64,000 bases of DNA. It comes from Ferdinandcohnia sp036965045. Lineage in GTDB: Bacteria; Bacillota; Bacilli; Bacillales; Bacillaceae_L. The stretch lies in contig NZ_JBALOV010000007.1 of assembly GCF_036965045.1 (NCBI RefSeq), forward strand, positions 124,001-188,000, given 5' to 3'. The notes beneath the pieces are model-generated. The model worked only from the letters and a program-made list of their open reading frames with translations, was not told where the DNA came from and ran no database searches. The first letter of the stretch is position 1. The number at the start of each line of letters is the position of its first letter. Shown here piece after piece: positions 52,931-61,833 of this stretch. Made by a program: the position numbers and the translations under genes.

Positions 52931-53602
52931 ATGCGAGCACAGACTAGTTTTAGCCATCATATGTTAAAATGGTCAACGTTTTTTATTGGATTATTAATTA
53001 TGTCTTTGGGGATTGTCATGATTATAAAAGCAGACTTAGGTGCTTCTCCTTGGGACGTTTTACATATTGGGCTCTATAAACAAATCGGTCTTACCATCGG
53101 TTCCTGGTCGATTATTGTCGGCTTTTTTATTTTGTTTCTTTCCTCCTTTTTATTGAAGCGACTACCTCAACTCGGTGCTTTTTTAAATATGATTTCGGTT
53201 GGTGTTTTTATTGATATGTTCATGATGGTACCGTTCCTTGTTACACCTGATACTTTTATCGGAAAATTCATCATGTTACTATTAGGACTTCTTATTAATG
53301 GATATGGTATGGGGATTTACATCTCTGCCATGGCCGGCGCTGGCCCAAGAGATAGTTTAATGTTAGCACTAACTGAACTTACGAAGTGGAAAGTGCAATA
53401 TATTCGTTCAGGAATGGAAATTATTGTTTTAACGATTGGTTGGTTATTAGGAGGTCCTGTTTTTGTTGGAACCTTGGTATATTGTGTAGGAATTGGCTAT
53501 ATTGCAGGATTTGCATTGCCACAATGTCAAAGAATGCATGATAGATTAATACGAAAACTGGATAAAACACCAGTGATTGAAGTGAATCATTTTAGTAATT
53601 AG
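52931..53602 (+). CDS. YczE/YyaS/YitT-family membrane protein
   Basis: The 223-aa product has about six membrane helices with the family pattern MIIKADLGASPWDVLHIGL and AGAGPRDSLMLALT. Function is unknown; a B. subtilis relative, YczE, affects surfactin and bacillaene production. ATG 52931 is preferred over the frame opening at 52889 because GGAGTG lies 5 bases before it. It lies 12 bp before cymR. Confidence 0.85.
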   Translation: MRAQTSFSHHMLKWSTFFIGLLIMSLGIVMIIKADLGASPWDVLHIGLYKQIGLTIGSWSIIVGFFILFLSSFLLKRLPQLGAFLNMISVGVFIDMFMMVPFLVTPDTFIGKFIMLLLGLLINGYGMGIYISAMAGAGPRDSLMLALTELTKWKVQYIRSGMEIIVLTIGWLLGGPVFVGTLVYCVGIGYIAGFALPQCQRMHDRLIRKLDKTPVIEVNHFSN

Positions 53603-53614
53603 GAGTGTATGAGT

Positions 53615-54028
53615 ATGAAAATATCAACAAAAGGCAGATATGGTCTAACAATCATGATTGAACTCGCAAAGAATCATGGAAAAGGACCTATTTCATTAAA
53701 ATCGATTGCAGCAAAACATGAGCTTTCAGAACATTATCTTGAACAATTAATTGCTCCTTTACGTAATGCGGGCTTGGTAAAAAGCATTCGCGGTGCTTAT
53801 GGAGGGTATATCCTTGGAGACGAACCTACAAAAATCACAGCAGGTGACGTGATTCTCGTTCTAGAAGGACCGATAAGTCCTGTAGAGGTTTTAGAGGATG
53901 AAGAACCGGCAAAAAGGGAATTATGGATAAGAATTCGAGATGCAGTTAAAGAAGTATTAGACAGTACAACTCTTGAAGACCTGGCAAGCTATAGTGATGG
54001 CAACGATGCATATATGTTTTATATCTGA
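53615..54028 (+). CDS. cymR: Rrf2-family cysteine metabolism repressor CymR
   Basis: Master repressor of cysteine metabolism in Bacillus, working with CysK. It starts MKISTKGRYGLTIMIELAK. The winged helix has LSEHYLEQLIAPLRNAGLVKS and GAYGGYILG. VLEGPISPVEVLEDEEPAKR and the C-terminal EAYMFYI-like end are CymR-specific. No Cys cluster is seen, so it is not an IscR-type iron-sulfur sensor. ATG 53615 has the better site spacing (7 bases). Length 137 aa. Confidence 0.95.
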   Translation: MKISTKGRYGLTIMIELAKNHGKGPISLKSIAAKHELSEHYLEQLIAPLRNAGLVKSIRGAYGGYILGDEPTKITAGDVILVLEGPISPVEVLEDEEPAKRELWIRIRDAVKEVLDSTTLEDLASYSDGNDAYMFYI

Positions 54029-54079
54029 TGAAAATATGCAATAATCTTATAGTTACTTTTTAAAAAGGAGGGCGCATTG

Positions 54080-55222
54080 ATGCAACATATTTATTTAGAT
54101 CATGCAGCTACATCGCCCATGCACCCCGATGTTGTGGAGAGTATGCTTCCATATATGACAGAAGTTTTTGGCAACCCATCAAGCATTCATTATTTTGGTC
54201 GAAAAGGTCGACACGCTGTTGATGAAGCGAGACAATCAATAGCTGATAGCATCCATGCAAAATCAAATGAGATTGTTTTTACTAGCGGGGGCACTGAAGC
54301 AGATAATTTAGCAATAATGGGAACTGCCTATGCGATGAAAGGCAAAGGCAAACATATTATTACGTCTGCAATCGAACACCACGCTGTACTTCATACGTGT
54401 GAACACCTTGAAAAACAAGGCTTTACAGTGACATATTTACCAGTAAACCAGGCTGGTCTTGTTTCGATTAAGGATGTTGAAGCGGCCCTTACAGAAGAAA
54501 CGATTCTTGTCACGATTATGTTTGGCAATAATGAAGTCGGCTCACTTCAGCCAATTAAGGAAATTGGCGAACTTCTTCAAGACCATCAGGCAATATTTCA
54601 TACAGATGCCGTCCAAGCATACGGATTGGTTGATATAGATGTTAATGAATACAAAATTGATCTTCTCTCAGTTTCAGCTCATAAAATCAATGGTCCAAAA
54701 GGAACCGGATTTTTATTTATGAGAGAAGGTAATAAGGTGGCGCCACTACAATTCGGTGGTGAACAAGAAAAGAAACGCCGTGCTGGAACGGAAAATGTAG
54801 CAGGTATTATCGGTCTGCAAGCCGCCGTCCAATTAGCAAAGCAAACACTAAATCAAAAAAATAGGCTTTACCAGGAATTTAAACAGATTTTTGTGTCTGT
54901 CTTACAGGAACAAAATATCATGTTTGAAGTGAATGGTGATCTATCAAAATCATTGCCTCATGTATTAAATATATATTTTCCGGGAACGAATGTTGAATCT
55001 ATGCTGGTCAACCTTGACTTAGCTGGGATTGCTGCATCAAGCGGGTCTGCATGTACGGCAGGTTCGATCGACCCATCACATGTGCTTGTAGCGATGTTTG
55101 GAAAAGACTCTGACCGAATCACGTCATCGATTCGTTTTAGCTTCGGTCTTGGAAATACCTTAGATGAGATAAGAACGGCAGCATTAGAAACAGCAAAAAT
55201 TGTTAACCGATTAACGAAATAG
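54080..55222 (+). CDS. iscS: Cysteine desulfurase (IscS/NifS family, YrvO-like)
   Basis: PLP enzyme that takes sulfur from cysteine. The PLP Lys is in VSAHKINGPKG, GGTEADN and HTDAVQAYG are conserved, and the persulfide Cys is in SSGSACTAGS. Placed 11 bp before mnmA, it likely supplies sulfur for tRNA 2-thiouridine, as YrvO does in B. subtilis. ATG 54080 follows AAGGAGGG by 7 bases. Length 380 aa. Confidence 0.95.
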   Translation: MQHIYLDHAATSPMHPDVVESMLPYMTEVFGNPSSIHYFGRKGRHAVDEARQSIADSIHAKSNEIVFTSGGTEADNLAIMGTAYAMKGKGKHIITSAIEHHAVLHTCEHLEKQGFTVTYLPVNQAGLVSIKDVEAALTEETILVTIMFGNNEVGSLQPIKEIGELLQDHQAIFHTDAVQAYGLVDIDVNEYKIDLLSVSAHKINGPKGTGFLFMREGNKVAPLQFGGEQEKKRRAGTENVAGIIGLQAAVQLAKQTLNQKNRLYQEFKQIFVSVLQEQNIMFEVNGDLSKSLPHVLNIYFPGTNVESMLVNLDLAGIAASSGSACTAGSIDPSHVLVAMFGKDSDRITSSIRFSFGLGNTLDEIRTAALETAKIVNRLTK

Positions 55223-55233
55223 GAGGTGGAGGC

Positions 55234-56346
55234 ATGAAAGATCCAAAAGATACCCGTGTAGTTGTAGGGATGTCTGGTGGAGTAGACTCATCTGTTGCTG
55301 CGCTTTTACTAAAAGAGCAAGGCTATGATGTTATCGGTATTTTTATGAAAAACTGGGATGATACTGATGAAAATGGCGTTTGTACAGCAACAGAAGACTA
55401 TGAAGACGTCATCCGTGTCTGCAACCAAATTGGCATTCCCTATTATGCGGTCAATTTCGAAAAACAATATTGGGATAAAGTGTTCACCTACTTTTTGGAC
55501 GAGTATAAAGCAGGCAGAACCCCAAACCCTGATGTGATGTGTAACAAAGAAATCAAATTTAAAGCCTTTTTAGAGCATGCCTTAACACTTGGTGCGGATT
55601 ATTTAGCGACGGGACACTATGCTCGGGTTGAATACAGAGACGGAGAATATAAAATGCTCCGCGGAATTGATGAAAATAAGGATCAAACCTATTTTCTAAA
55701 TCAACTTACACAGGAACAGCTTTCGAAAGTTATGTTTCCAATCGGAAATATTGAAAAACCAAAAGTACGTGAGCTTGCAAAAGAAGCAAATCTGGCGACC
55801 GCTACAAAAAAAGATAGTACGGGGATTTGCTTTATCGGCGAACGGAATTTTAAAGAATTCCTTGGCAACTATTTACCTGCTCAACCTGGAGATATGGTGA
55901 CTTTTTCAGGAGAAGTAAAGGGTAAGCATGACGGTTTAATGTATTACACAATTGGACAACGTCACGGTCTTGGCATTGGTGGAAGTGGTGAACCATGGTT
56001 TGCAATTGGGAAAGACCTTAAGAAAAATATTTTGTATGTTGACCAAGGCTTTCACAATGAATACCTCTATTCTGATTCCATTTTAGCCACAAATGTAAGC
56101 TGGGTATCAGATCACAAACCAGAACAAGATGTTAAATGTACAGCTAAGTTCCGATATCGCCAAGAGGATAATCCTGTTACAGTGAAAAAGGTTGATGAAA
56201 ATACAGTGCAAGTTATTTTCGATAAGCCAATCAGGGCTGTTACACCGGGTCAAGCAGTAGTCTTCTATAATGGGGACGAATGTCTTGGCGGAGCGACAAT
56301 TGATAAAGTCTTTAAAGATGGTGAACGACTAACTTATGTTGGGTAA
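55234..56346 (+). CDS. mnmA: tRNA-specific 2-thiouridylase MnmA
   Basis: Thiolates U34 of Lys, Glu and Gln tRNAs. The ATP-pyrophosphatase loop is GMSGGVDSSVAALLL. Catalytic cysteines lie in NPDVMCNKEIKF and STGICFIGERNF. DQTYFLNQL and TIGQRHGLGIGG are family blocks. Length 370 aa. It follows its sulfur donor gene. Confidence 0.98.
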   Translation: MKDPKDTRVVVGMSGGVDSSVAALLLKEQGYDVIGIFMKNWDDTDENGVCTATEDYEDVIRVCNQIGIPYYAVNFEKQYWDKVFTYFLDEYKAGRTPNPDVMCNKEIKFKAFLEHALTLGADYLATGHYARVEYRDGEYKMLRGIDENKDQTYFLNQLTQEQLSKVMFPIGNIEKPKVRELAKEANLATATKKDSTGICFIGERNFKEFLGNYLPAQPGDMVTFSGEVKGKHDGLMYYTIGQRHGLGIGGSGEPWFAIGKDLKKNILYVDQGFHNEYLYSDSILATNVSWVSDHKPEQDVKCTAKFRYRQEDNPVTVKKVDENTVQVIFDKPIRAVTPGQAVVFYNGDECLGGATIDKVFKDGERLTYVG

Positions 56347-56349
56347 TGA

Positions 56350-56384
56350 AACCTCAACTCTATATTTAGAGTTGGGGTTTTCCT
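56350..56384 (+). terminator. Terminator after mnmA
   Basis: AACCTCAACTCTA and TAGAGTTGGGGTT pair around a short loop (one G-T pair) with a T-containing tail. An extended -10 (TGTTATAAT, 56386-56394) for the next gene follows directly. Confidence 0.75.
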
Positions 56385-56421
56385 GTGTTATAATATGTAC
56401 TGCACAAAGGAGTGAGTATAA

Positions 56422-57084
56422 TTGGATTTAAATAAACAAGGTATTGAATATATGCAAGAAGGAAAATACGAAGAAGCAGCGAAATGCTTTTCGCAAGCGA
56501 TTGAAGCAAACCCTAAAGAACCTATTTTCTATATTAATTTTGGTAATCTTTTAGCAGCAGTAGGTGATCCTGAAAGAGCAATTGCATTTTTTAACAAAGC
56601 ACTGGGGCTTGATGAGGGAGCGGGAACTGCTTATTACGGAATCGGCAGCCTGCTTTACAATCAGGATGATTTTATTAAAGCGAAGGATATGTTTGAAAAA
56701 GCTCTAAAAGCTGGGGTTGATAATAGTGATACATATTTTATGCTTGGAATGACCTTGATCCAGTTAGGTCAACCAAAGCTTGCATTGCCCTATATGAAAC
56801 GTGCAGTTGAGTTGAACGAAAAGGATGTAGATGCTTTATTCCAATATGGACTTTGTCTTGCAGGAGAATCCGTTATAGATGAAGCCATTTCAACATTTAA
56901 GCATGTAATTGAATTAGAGCCTGAGCACTCTGATGCCTACTACAATTTAGGAGTGGCTTATGCAGGTTTTAAAAATGATCACGAAAAAGCACTCGACATG
57001 TTTGAAAAAGCTTTAGCCATTCAACCAGATCATATGCTAGCTGCTAATGGAAAGAAAATAGTCAGTGAAGCAATAAGCGAATAA
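56422..57084 (+). CDS. TPR repeat protein (YrrB-like)
   Basis: The 220-aa product is built of about six tetratricopeptide repeats, for example YMQEGKYEEAAKCFSQAIEA and YYNLGVAYAGFKNDHEKALD. TPR proteins are protein-binding scaffolds. B. subtilis yrrB lies between the same neighbours mnmA and recD2. The partner is unknown. TTG start behind GGAGTGAG. Confidence 0.9.
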   Translation: MDLNKQGIEYMQEGKYEEAAKCFSQAIEANPKEPIFYINFGNLLAAVGDPERAIAFFNKALGLDEGAGTAYYGIGSLLYNQDDFIKAKDMFEKALKAGVDNSDTYFMLGMTLIQLGQPKLALPYMKRAVELNEKDVDALFQYGLCLAGESVIDEAISTFKHVIELEPEHSDAYYNLGVAYAGFKNDHEKALDMFEKALAIQPDHMLAANGKKIVSEAISE

Positions 57085-57104
57085 ACGATGGGGAGGGAAT
57101 ACTT

Positions 57105-59507
57105 ATGGAACAACAGGAATCTTTAGATTTATTTAGTGAACAACGTAAATATATGAAGGGCACTCATTTAGTTACCATTTTTCATAATGAACAAAATTTA
57201 TATTCTGTTGTTCGCATCAGGCTTCAAGAAACAAACGAAGACTATAATGAAAAAGAAGCAGTTGTAACGGGGTATTTCCCTCGCATTCACGAAAATGAAA
57301 CCTATATTTTTTTCGGTCGCTTAAAGGAGCACCCACGATTCGGGATCCAGTTCCACGTCGAACAATTTCAAAAAGAAATCCCCCATACAAAACAAGGAAT
57401 CGTCCAGTATCTTTCAAGTGATCTTTTTAAAGGAATCGGGAAAAAGACCGCAGAAAAAATAGTCGAGACCCTTGGAGAAGGAGCAATCTCAAAAATTATC
57501 GCAAATCCAGCTGTCTTGCAGGAGGTTGATAAGCTTTCTGCAGAGAAAGCAAAGGAAATATACGATACCCTTCAAGAGCACCAAGGTCTCGAACAAATCA
57601 TGATTGGTCTTTCTCAATATGGATTTGGTCCTCAACTTTCGATGAGAATTTATCAAATATATAAAGAGCAAACACTTGAAATCCTTCAACACAGTCCGTA
57701 TAAATTGGTCGAGGACATTGAAGGTGTAGGGTTTGGACGAGCCGATGAACTAGGCCGTCAATTAGGAATCTCCGGTAACCACCCAGACCGAATCAAAGCT
57801 GGTTGTTTATACATACTTGAACAAGACTCATTACAGGACGGACATGTCTATCTCTCAGTAGAAGATTTGATTGTTCGTGTCCAACAATTGTTAGAACAAA
57901 ATAGCCGAGAAGATATTAATGCGACCGATATTTCAAAGGAAATGATCAGCTTGACCGAAGAAAGTAAGCTGGTCATTGAAGAGGACAAGGTTTATCTTCC
58001 ATCCCTTTATTTTTCCGAAAAAGGACTTGTTACAAATATTAAACGTGTCATGGAACAAACCGAATACGAAGATATTTTTCCAGAATCAGAATTTTTGTTG
58101 GCACTTGGTGCGCTAGAGGAAAGGATTAATGTCCAATATGCACCTTCACAAAAAGATGCCATACAAAAAGCATTAATGTCACCTATGCTCCTTTTAACCG
58201 GTGGACCTGGTACAGGAAAAACGACTGTCATTAAAGGAATTGTTGAATTATACGGAGAATTGCATGGCTGCTCATTGGACCCAAAGGATTATAATTCTGA
58301 AAATCCATTTCCAGTTGTGTTAGTTGCCCCAACTGGACGTGCAGCAAAAAGAATGAGTGAATCAACCGGTCTACCTGCTGTCACAATCCACAGGCTATTA
58401 GGCTGGAACGGTGTTGAAGGCTTTAGCCATGATGAGGACAATCCAATCAATGGGAAACTACTAATTGTCGACGAAGTTTCAATGGTTGATACTTGGTTAG
58501 CCAATCAATTATTCAAATCACTGCCAGAGCATATCCAAGTAATCCTGGTTGGTGATGAAGACCAGCTGCCATCAGTCGGACCTGGGCAGGTTTTAAAGGA
58601 TTTATTGGCCTCAGACGTTTTACCAACAGTACGGCTAACAGACATTTATCGCCAATCTGAAGGCTCATCGATTATTGAGTTAGCTCATGATATTAAAAAA
58701 GGTAACCTACCACCAGACATTTCGGCACCTAAAAAAGACCGATCCTTTTTAAAATGTTATCAAAATCAGGTCCTTGAGGTTGTCAGACAGGTTTCGGATA
58801 ATGCGAAAAAGAAGGGGTTTTCTGTCAGAGACATTCAAGTTTTGGCACCGATGTATCGTGGCCCTGCAGGGATTGACAGTTTGAATGTAATGCTGCAGGA
58901 GCTTTTTAACCCGCCTGTCCACGGCAAACGAGAAATCAAGTACGGGGATATCGTTTATCGCAGAGGCGATAAAGTGCTCCAACTAGTCAACCAGCCCGAA
59001 AACAATGTTTTCAATGGAGATATTGGTGAAATCGAATCGATTTTTTATGCTAAAGAAAATACCGAAAAACAAGACATGGTTGTGATTAATTTTGAAGGTA
59101 ATGAAGTGACCTATACAAAACAAGATTTAAATCAAATCACGCACGCCTATTGTTGTTCGATTCATAAATCCCAAGGTAGTGAATTTCCAATCGTGATTTT
59201 ACCGATTGTGAAAGGGTATTATCGGATGTTACGCCGAAATTTAATCTATACGGCGATTACAAGAGCGAAAAACTTTTTAATTCTCTGTGGGGAAGAAGAT
59301 GCTTTACGACAAGGTGTCCAACGTGCAAATGATACAAACCGTCAAACAACTTTATGTGAAAAATTAAAATCCACCTTTGGTGTTATGGAGGATGGCGTTG
59401 TATCTGTACCTGAGGAGGCTATGTCCTACTATGATATGCTTTTTCAAACGGATCCAAATATTGGAATGGCGGGTATTTCTCCATATGATTACATGGAGGC
59501 TGAGTAA
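57105..59507 (+). CDS. recD2: ATP-dependent 5'-3' DNA helicase RecD2
   Basis: Superfamily 1B helicase without RecBC partners, involved in repair and fork stability. An N-terminal region with helix-hairpin-helix segments (FKGIGKKTAEKIVETLG) precedes the motor: Walker A LLTGGPGTGKTTVIKG, Walker B LIVDEVSMVD, GDEDQLPSVGPGQ, and the C-terminal YCCSIHKSQGSEFPIVIL and YTAITRAK. Length 800 aa. Confidence 0.96.
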   Translation: MEQQESLDLFSEQRKYMKGTHLVTIFHNEQNLYSVVRIRLQETNEDYNEKEAVVTGYFPRIHENETYIFFGRLKEHPRFGIQFHVEQFQKEIPHTKQGIVQYLSSDLFKGIGKKTAEKIVETLGEGAISKIIANPAVLQEVDKLSAEKAKEIYDTLQEHQGLEQIMIGLSQYGFGPQLSMRIYQIYKEQTLEILQHSPYKLVEDIEGVGFGRADELGRQLGISGNHPDRIKAGCLYILEQDSLQDGHVYLSVEDLIVRVQQLLEQNSREDINATDISKEMISLTEESKLVIEEDKVYLPSLYFSEKGLVTNIKRVMEQTEYEDIFPESEFLLALGALEERINVQYAPSQKDAIQKALMSPMLLLTGGPGTGKTTVIKGIVELYGELHGCSLDPKDYNSENPFPVVLVAPTGRAAKRMSESTGLPAVTIHRLLGWNGVEGFSHDEDNPINGKLLIVDEVSMVDTWLANQLFKSLPEHIQVILVGDEDQLPSVGPGQVLKDLLASDVLPTVRLTDIYRQSEGSSIIELAHDIKKGNLPPDISAPKKDRSFLKCYQNQVLEVVRQVSDNAKKKGFSVRDIQVLAPMYRGPAGIDSLNVMLQELFNPPVHGKREIKYGDIVYRRGDKVLQLVNQPENNVFNGDIGEIESIFYAKENTEKQDMVVINFEGNEVTYTKQDLNQITHAYCCSIHKSQGSEFPIVILPIVKGYYRMLRRNLIYTAITRAKNFLILCGEEDALRQGVQRANDTNRQTTLCEKLKSTFGVMEDGVVSVPEEAMSYYDMLFQTDPNIGMAGISPYDYMEAE

Positions 59508-59533
59508 AAGTCGGGAACATCCCCGGCTTTTTT
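59506..59533 (+). terminator. Terminator after recD2
   Basis: AAAGTCGGG and CCCGGCTTT form a 9-bp stem (one G-T pair) followed by T residues. It overlaps the recD2 stop codon. Confidence 0.75.
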
Positions 59534-59612
59534 GTTTTGGAAACTCTTGTACAGTATGCCTACTTGCCTGAAAGTAAATGATAAGTAATGTTCGGAAAGG
59601 TGGCGATTATCT

Positions 59613-60092
59613 TTGCGGACATTCTCATTACTCAAGGATTTACCGATTTATGATGAAAATTCTGCCGAGGTACTTGGCCGGGTTGCTGATTTATGTATCA
59701 CATCAGATGGCAAGGTGAATGCCCTGATTATGAAAGGAAAAGGACTATTTGAACGAGAACGAGTAGTCCCTATCCAATCCATTTCCTCCATTGGAGATGA
59801 TGGTATCATGGTTTCGGACGTCCAAATGCTGGAGCGTCTGGATAACGAAGCTGATACACCCACCTATTTTTTACACACTCATCATGGATTATTCCGAAAG
59901 CCTTTATTGTCTTCAGAAGGACAAAAATTAGGCTTACTTGAAGATGTATATTTTACCGAAGAAGTGGGCACGATTATAGGGTATGAAGTAACGGATGGCT
60001 TTTTTGCTGATATTACCGAAGGAAAAAAAGTTGTCAAAACTGAAAAGCCTTTAAAAATTGGCGAAGATGTCATCGTCGTATATCTGAATTAG
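59613..60092 (+). CDS. PRC-barrel domain protein (YrrD-like)
   Basis: The 159-aa product has two PRC-barrel modules: LLKDLPIYDENSAEVLGRVAD at the N-terminus and PLLSSEGQKLGLLEDVYFTEE in the middle. Its position before alaS matches B. subtilis yrrD. Function unknown. The TTG start is read because AAAGGTGGCGAT lies upstream. Confidence 0.85.
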   Translation: MRTFSLLKDLPIYDENSAEVLGRVADLCITSDGKVNALIMKGKGLFERERVVPIQSISSIGDDGIMVSDVQMLERLDNEADTPTYFLHTHHGLFRKPLLSSEGQKLGLLEDVYFTEEVGTIIGYEVTDGFFADITEGKKVVKTEKPLKIGEDVIVVYLN

Positions 60093-60118
60093 GAATTCCA
60101 TGATGTGAGGTGTACCCT

Positions 60119-60307
60119 GTGAAGTGCCCAAATTGTAAAAGTAAGGATATCGGTAAAATTGGGGTTAACCAATATTACTGCTGGGGATGTTTTATTGAAC
60201 TATCTGTAAATAAAGGACAAATATTCACACACCAGGTAGAGGAAGATGGCACACTCAGTTCGTTGGATGATCTGTTTGCTGAGGACGATAGAAGGATCAG
60301 TATGTAA
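60119..60307 (+). CDS. Small zinc-ribbon protein
   Basis: A 62-aa protein with CPNC and CWGC pairs separated by 16 residues, a likely zinc ribbon, then a short acidic tail. Function unknown. GTG 60119 is chosen over 60110 because GTGAGGTG lies 6 bases before it. Confidence 0.75.
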   Translation: MKCPNCKSKDIGKIGVNQYYCWGCFIELSVNKGQIFTHQVEEDGTLSSLDDLFAEDDRRISM

Positions 60308-60330
60308 TCCTAAACAAGGAGTGAGAGGTT

Positions 60331-60462
60331 ATGAATAAAACAATGACATCTCTAATCACAATGGGTCTAGGTGCTGCGGCATACGGGATTATGCAAAGAA
60401 CAGATGTTATGTCTGCCCGTAACATGAAAAAAATGCGAAAACGCATTGCAAGAATGTTTTAA
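60331..60462 (+). CDS. DUF3918-type small protein (YrzQ-like)
   Basis: A 43-aa protein starting MNKTMTSLITMGLGAAAYGI, with one short hydrophobic helix and a basic C-terminus ending RKRIARMF. This is the DUF3918/YrzQ pattern, and a yrzQ gene sits near alaS in B. subtilis. The site GGAGTGAGAGG precedes the ATG, and a terminator follows. Function unknown. Confidence 0.8.
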   Translation: MNKTMTSLITMGLGAAAYGIMQRTDVMSARNMKKMRKRIARMF

Positions 60463-60474
60463 TATGTATGATGG

Positions 60475-60503
60475 AAAAAACCCCACGGTTGTGGGGTTTT
60501 TTG
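60475..60503 (+). terminator. Terminator after the DUF3918 gene
   Basis: AAAAAACCCCAC and GTGGGGTTTTTT form a perfect 12-bp stem with a 4-base loop. Confidence 0.92.
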
Positions 60504-60529
60504 AATTAGTTGTAAAAAAAGACATCTGA

Positions 60530-60690
60530 TTGGATAAAGTTAGGAGAGTGAAAGCGAGGTGAGGGCAGGAAGAGGTCCTCGGTTGGATAAAACTAGGAGA
60601 GTGAGAGGTAGGTGAGGGGAGAAAGAGGTACTCAACTGGATAAAATTGGATAATGAGAACTAGGTAACACCAAAAAGTTCTAAATTGAAC
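60530..60690. repeat. 53-bp-period tandem repeat
   Basis: TGGATAA occurs at 60531, 60584 and 60637, exactly 53 bases apart. The first two units are well conserved (GGAGAGTGA, GGTGAGGG and AAGAGGT blocks), and the third decays after about 20 bases. As 53 is not a multiple of three, the repeat is not coding. The gap 60463-60779 otherwise holds only the terminator. Confidence 0.8.
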
Positions 60691-60779
60691 TAACAAATGC
60701 AAATAATATACATAACAAAAGGAGAAGGCTAACTGATAGAACCACCAGAAAGCCCTCATTTCAAGAAAAAACATTAAAA

Positions 60780-61709
60780 TTATTTCTTCACCTTATCTAC
60801 ATAATAAGAACCCCTACCAAACAAAACCAGATCAAAATGCTTGGACAGTACTTTTTGAATCGTCCTTTTAGATTTTATTACTTTACACCAATTAAAAATA
60901 ACATCCAAAGTTAATCGCATTTTAGGAAAAAGAAGTCTAAACTCCTCGATACTCCTTAATAGTGCTGACTCTTTAGTCTCAACAAAGCTACATTTTTTAC
61001 ATATCAAAGTATGGCTATTTGTTTCTTCAAGATCAAGGCATCCACACCCACGCCAACAAACAATCCCTTTCTCCAGTTCCTCATATGTATACGCTGGCAA
61101 TCGCGAATATGGATTCTCTGTTAGATGCAGCTTGGCTAATTTTTCTACAAATCGCACATGTCTCGCAGAAAGTTTAGAAGAAGTGCCTGGCCCTAATTTC
61201 TTTAAAAAACGAGGAAGTTGAGCATGAAATACAAACGGTGCTTTAATTGGAGCTTCATATAGATAAAACGCTGGGTTAATAAAAATAACTTGAGCTTCCA
61301 CGGCAAATGTATACTTTAGTTCATGTAGGAGTTGTCGAAACAATGATTCACTGCGGGTTATTTGAATGAGTGGATCTTTGATTTCTATTCCGTTAATCAT
61401 GTGCAAACGGTCATCTTTGATGAAATAATCGCCTTCGTTATTTTTAATTTCAAAGATGTTTATTTTCTATTCTGTGATGAGTAGGGAGTCGATTTGAAAT
61501 AAAGTGTTGTTCACTTTCAGGAGAAGGTTGTTTAAAATGAGGCATTCGTTTGGAAGACTGTAAAGCAATTGATCAAATTGTTTTTCACCGAGCCAGCCTT
61601 TTTCAATGTAAGCAAAATTGGTCTCGTCTTCACTTTCAAGTTTCTTACGGACCCGTAAAAAGCGGAATAGCTCTAGTTCTTTGTTTTCACCACGTGGTTT
61701 AATAATCAA
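60780..61709 (-). pseudogene. NERD (nuclease-related) domain gene broken by an in-frame stop
   Basis: Reading on the minus strand from 61709, the NERD domain runs to QIDSLLITE, meets TAG at 61467-61469, and continues in the same frame with KINIFEIKNNEGDYF down to 60780. The stop falls between the conserved Asp (QID) and the E-x-K motif (EIK) of the nuclease fold. The downstream part has a zinc-finger-like CWRGCGC and CKKC. Joined length is about 309 aa. It could be a true pseudogene, a sequencing error, or two separate products; the first is likeliest. Confidence 0.8.
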
Positions 61710-61833
61710 AAACTACCACATCCTTTCAGCAACATTTTACAAAACAATCTGTATTTTTACAATATAACCTTGTACATACCCTGTCCGTATAAAACCATTT
61801 AGATTCCAAAAACTAAACAAGGGAGTGAAGCTG

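Noticed and set aside
60530..60690. CRISPR array
   Set aside because: Units are contiguous with a 53-base period and no unique spacers, and no cas genes are near.
60367..60774. Minus-strand frame of 135 codons across the DUF3918 gene and tandem repeat
   Set aside because: It lies antisense to the 43-aa gene and terminator, its repeat period of 53 breaks any protein repeat, and it has no ribosome site.
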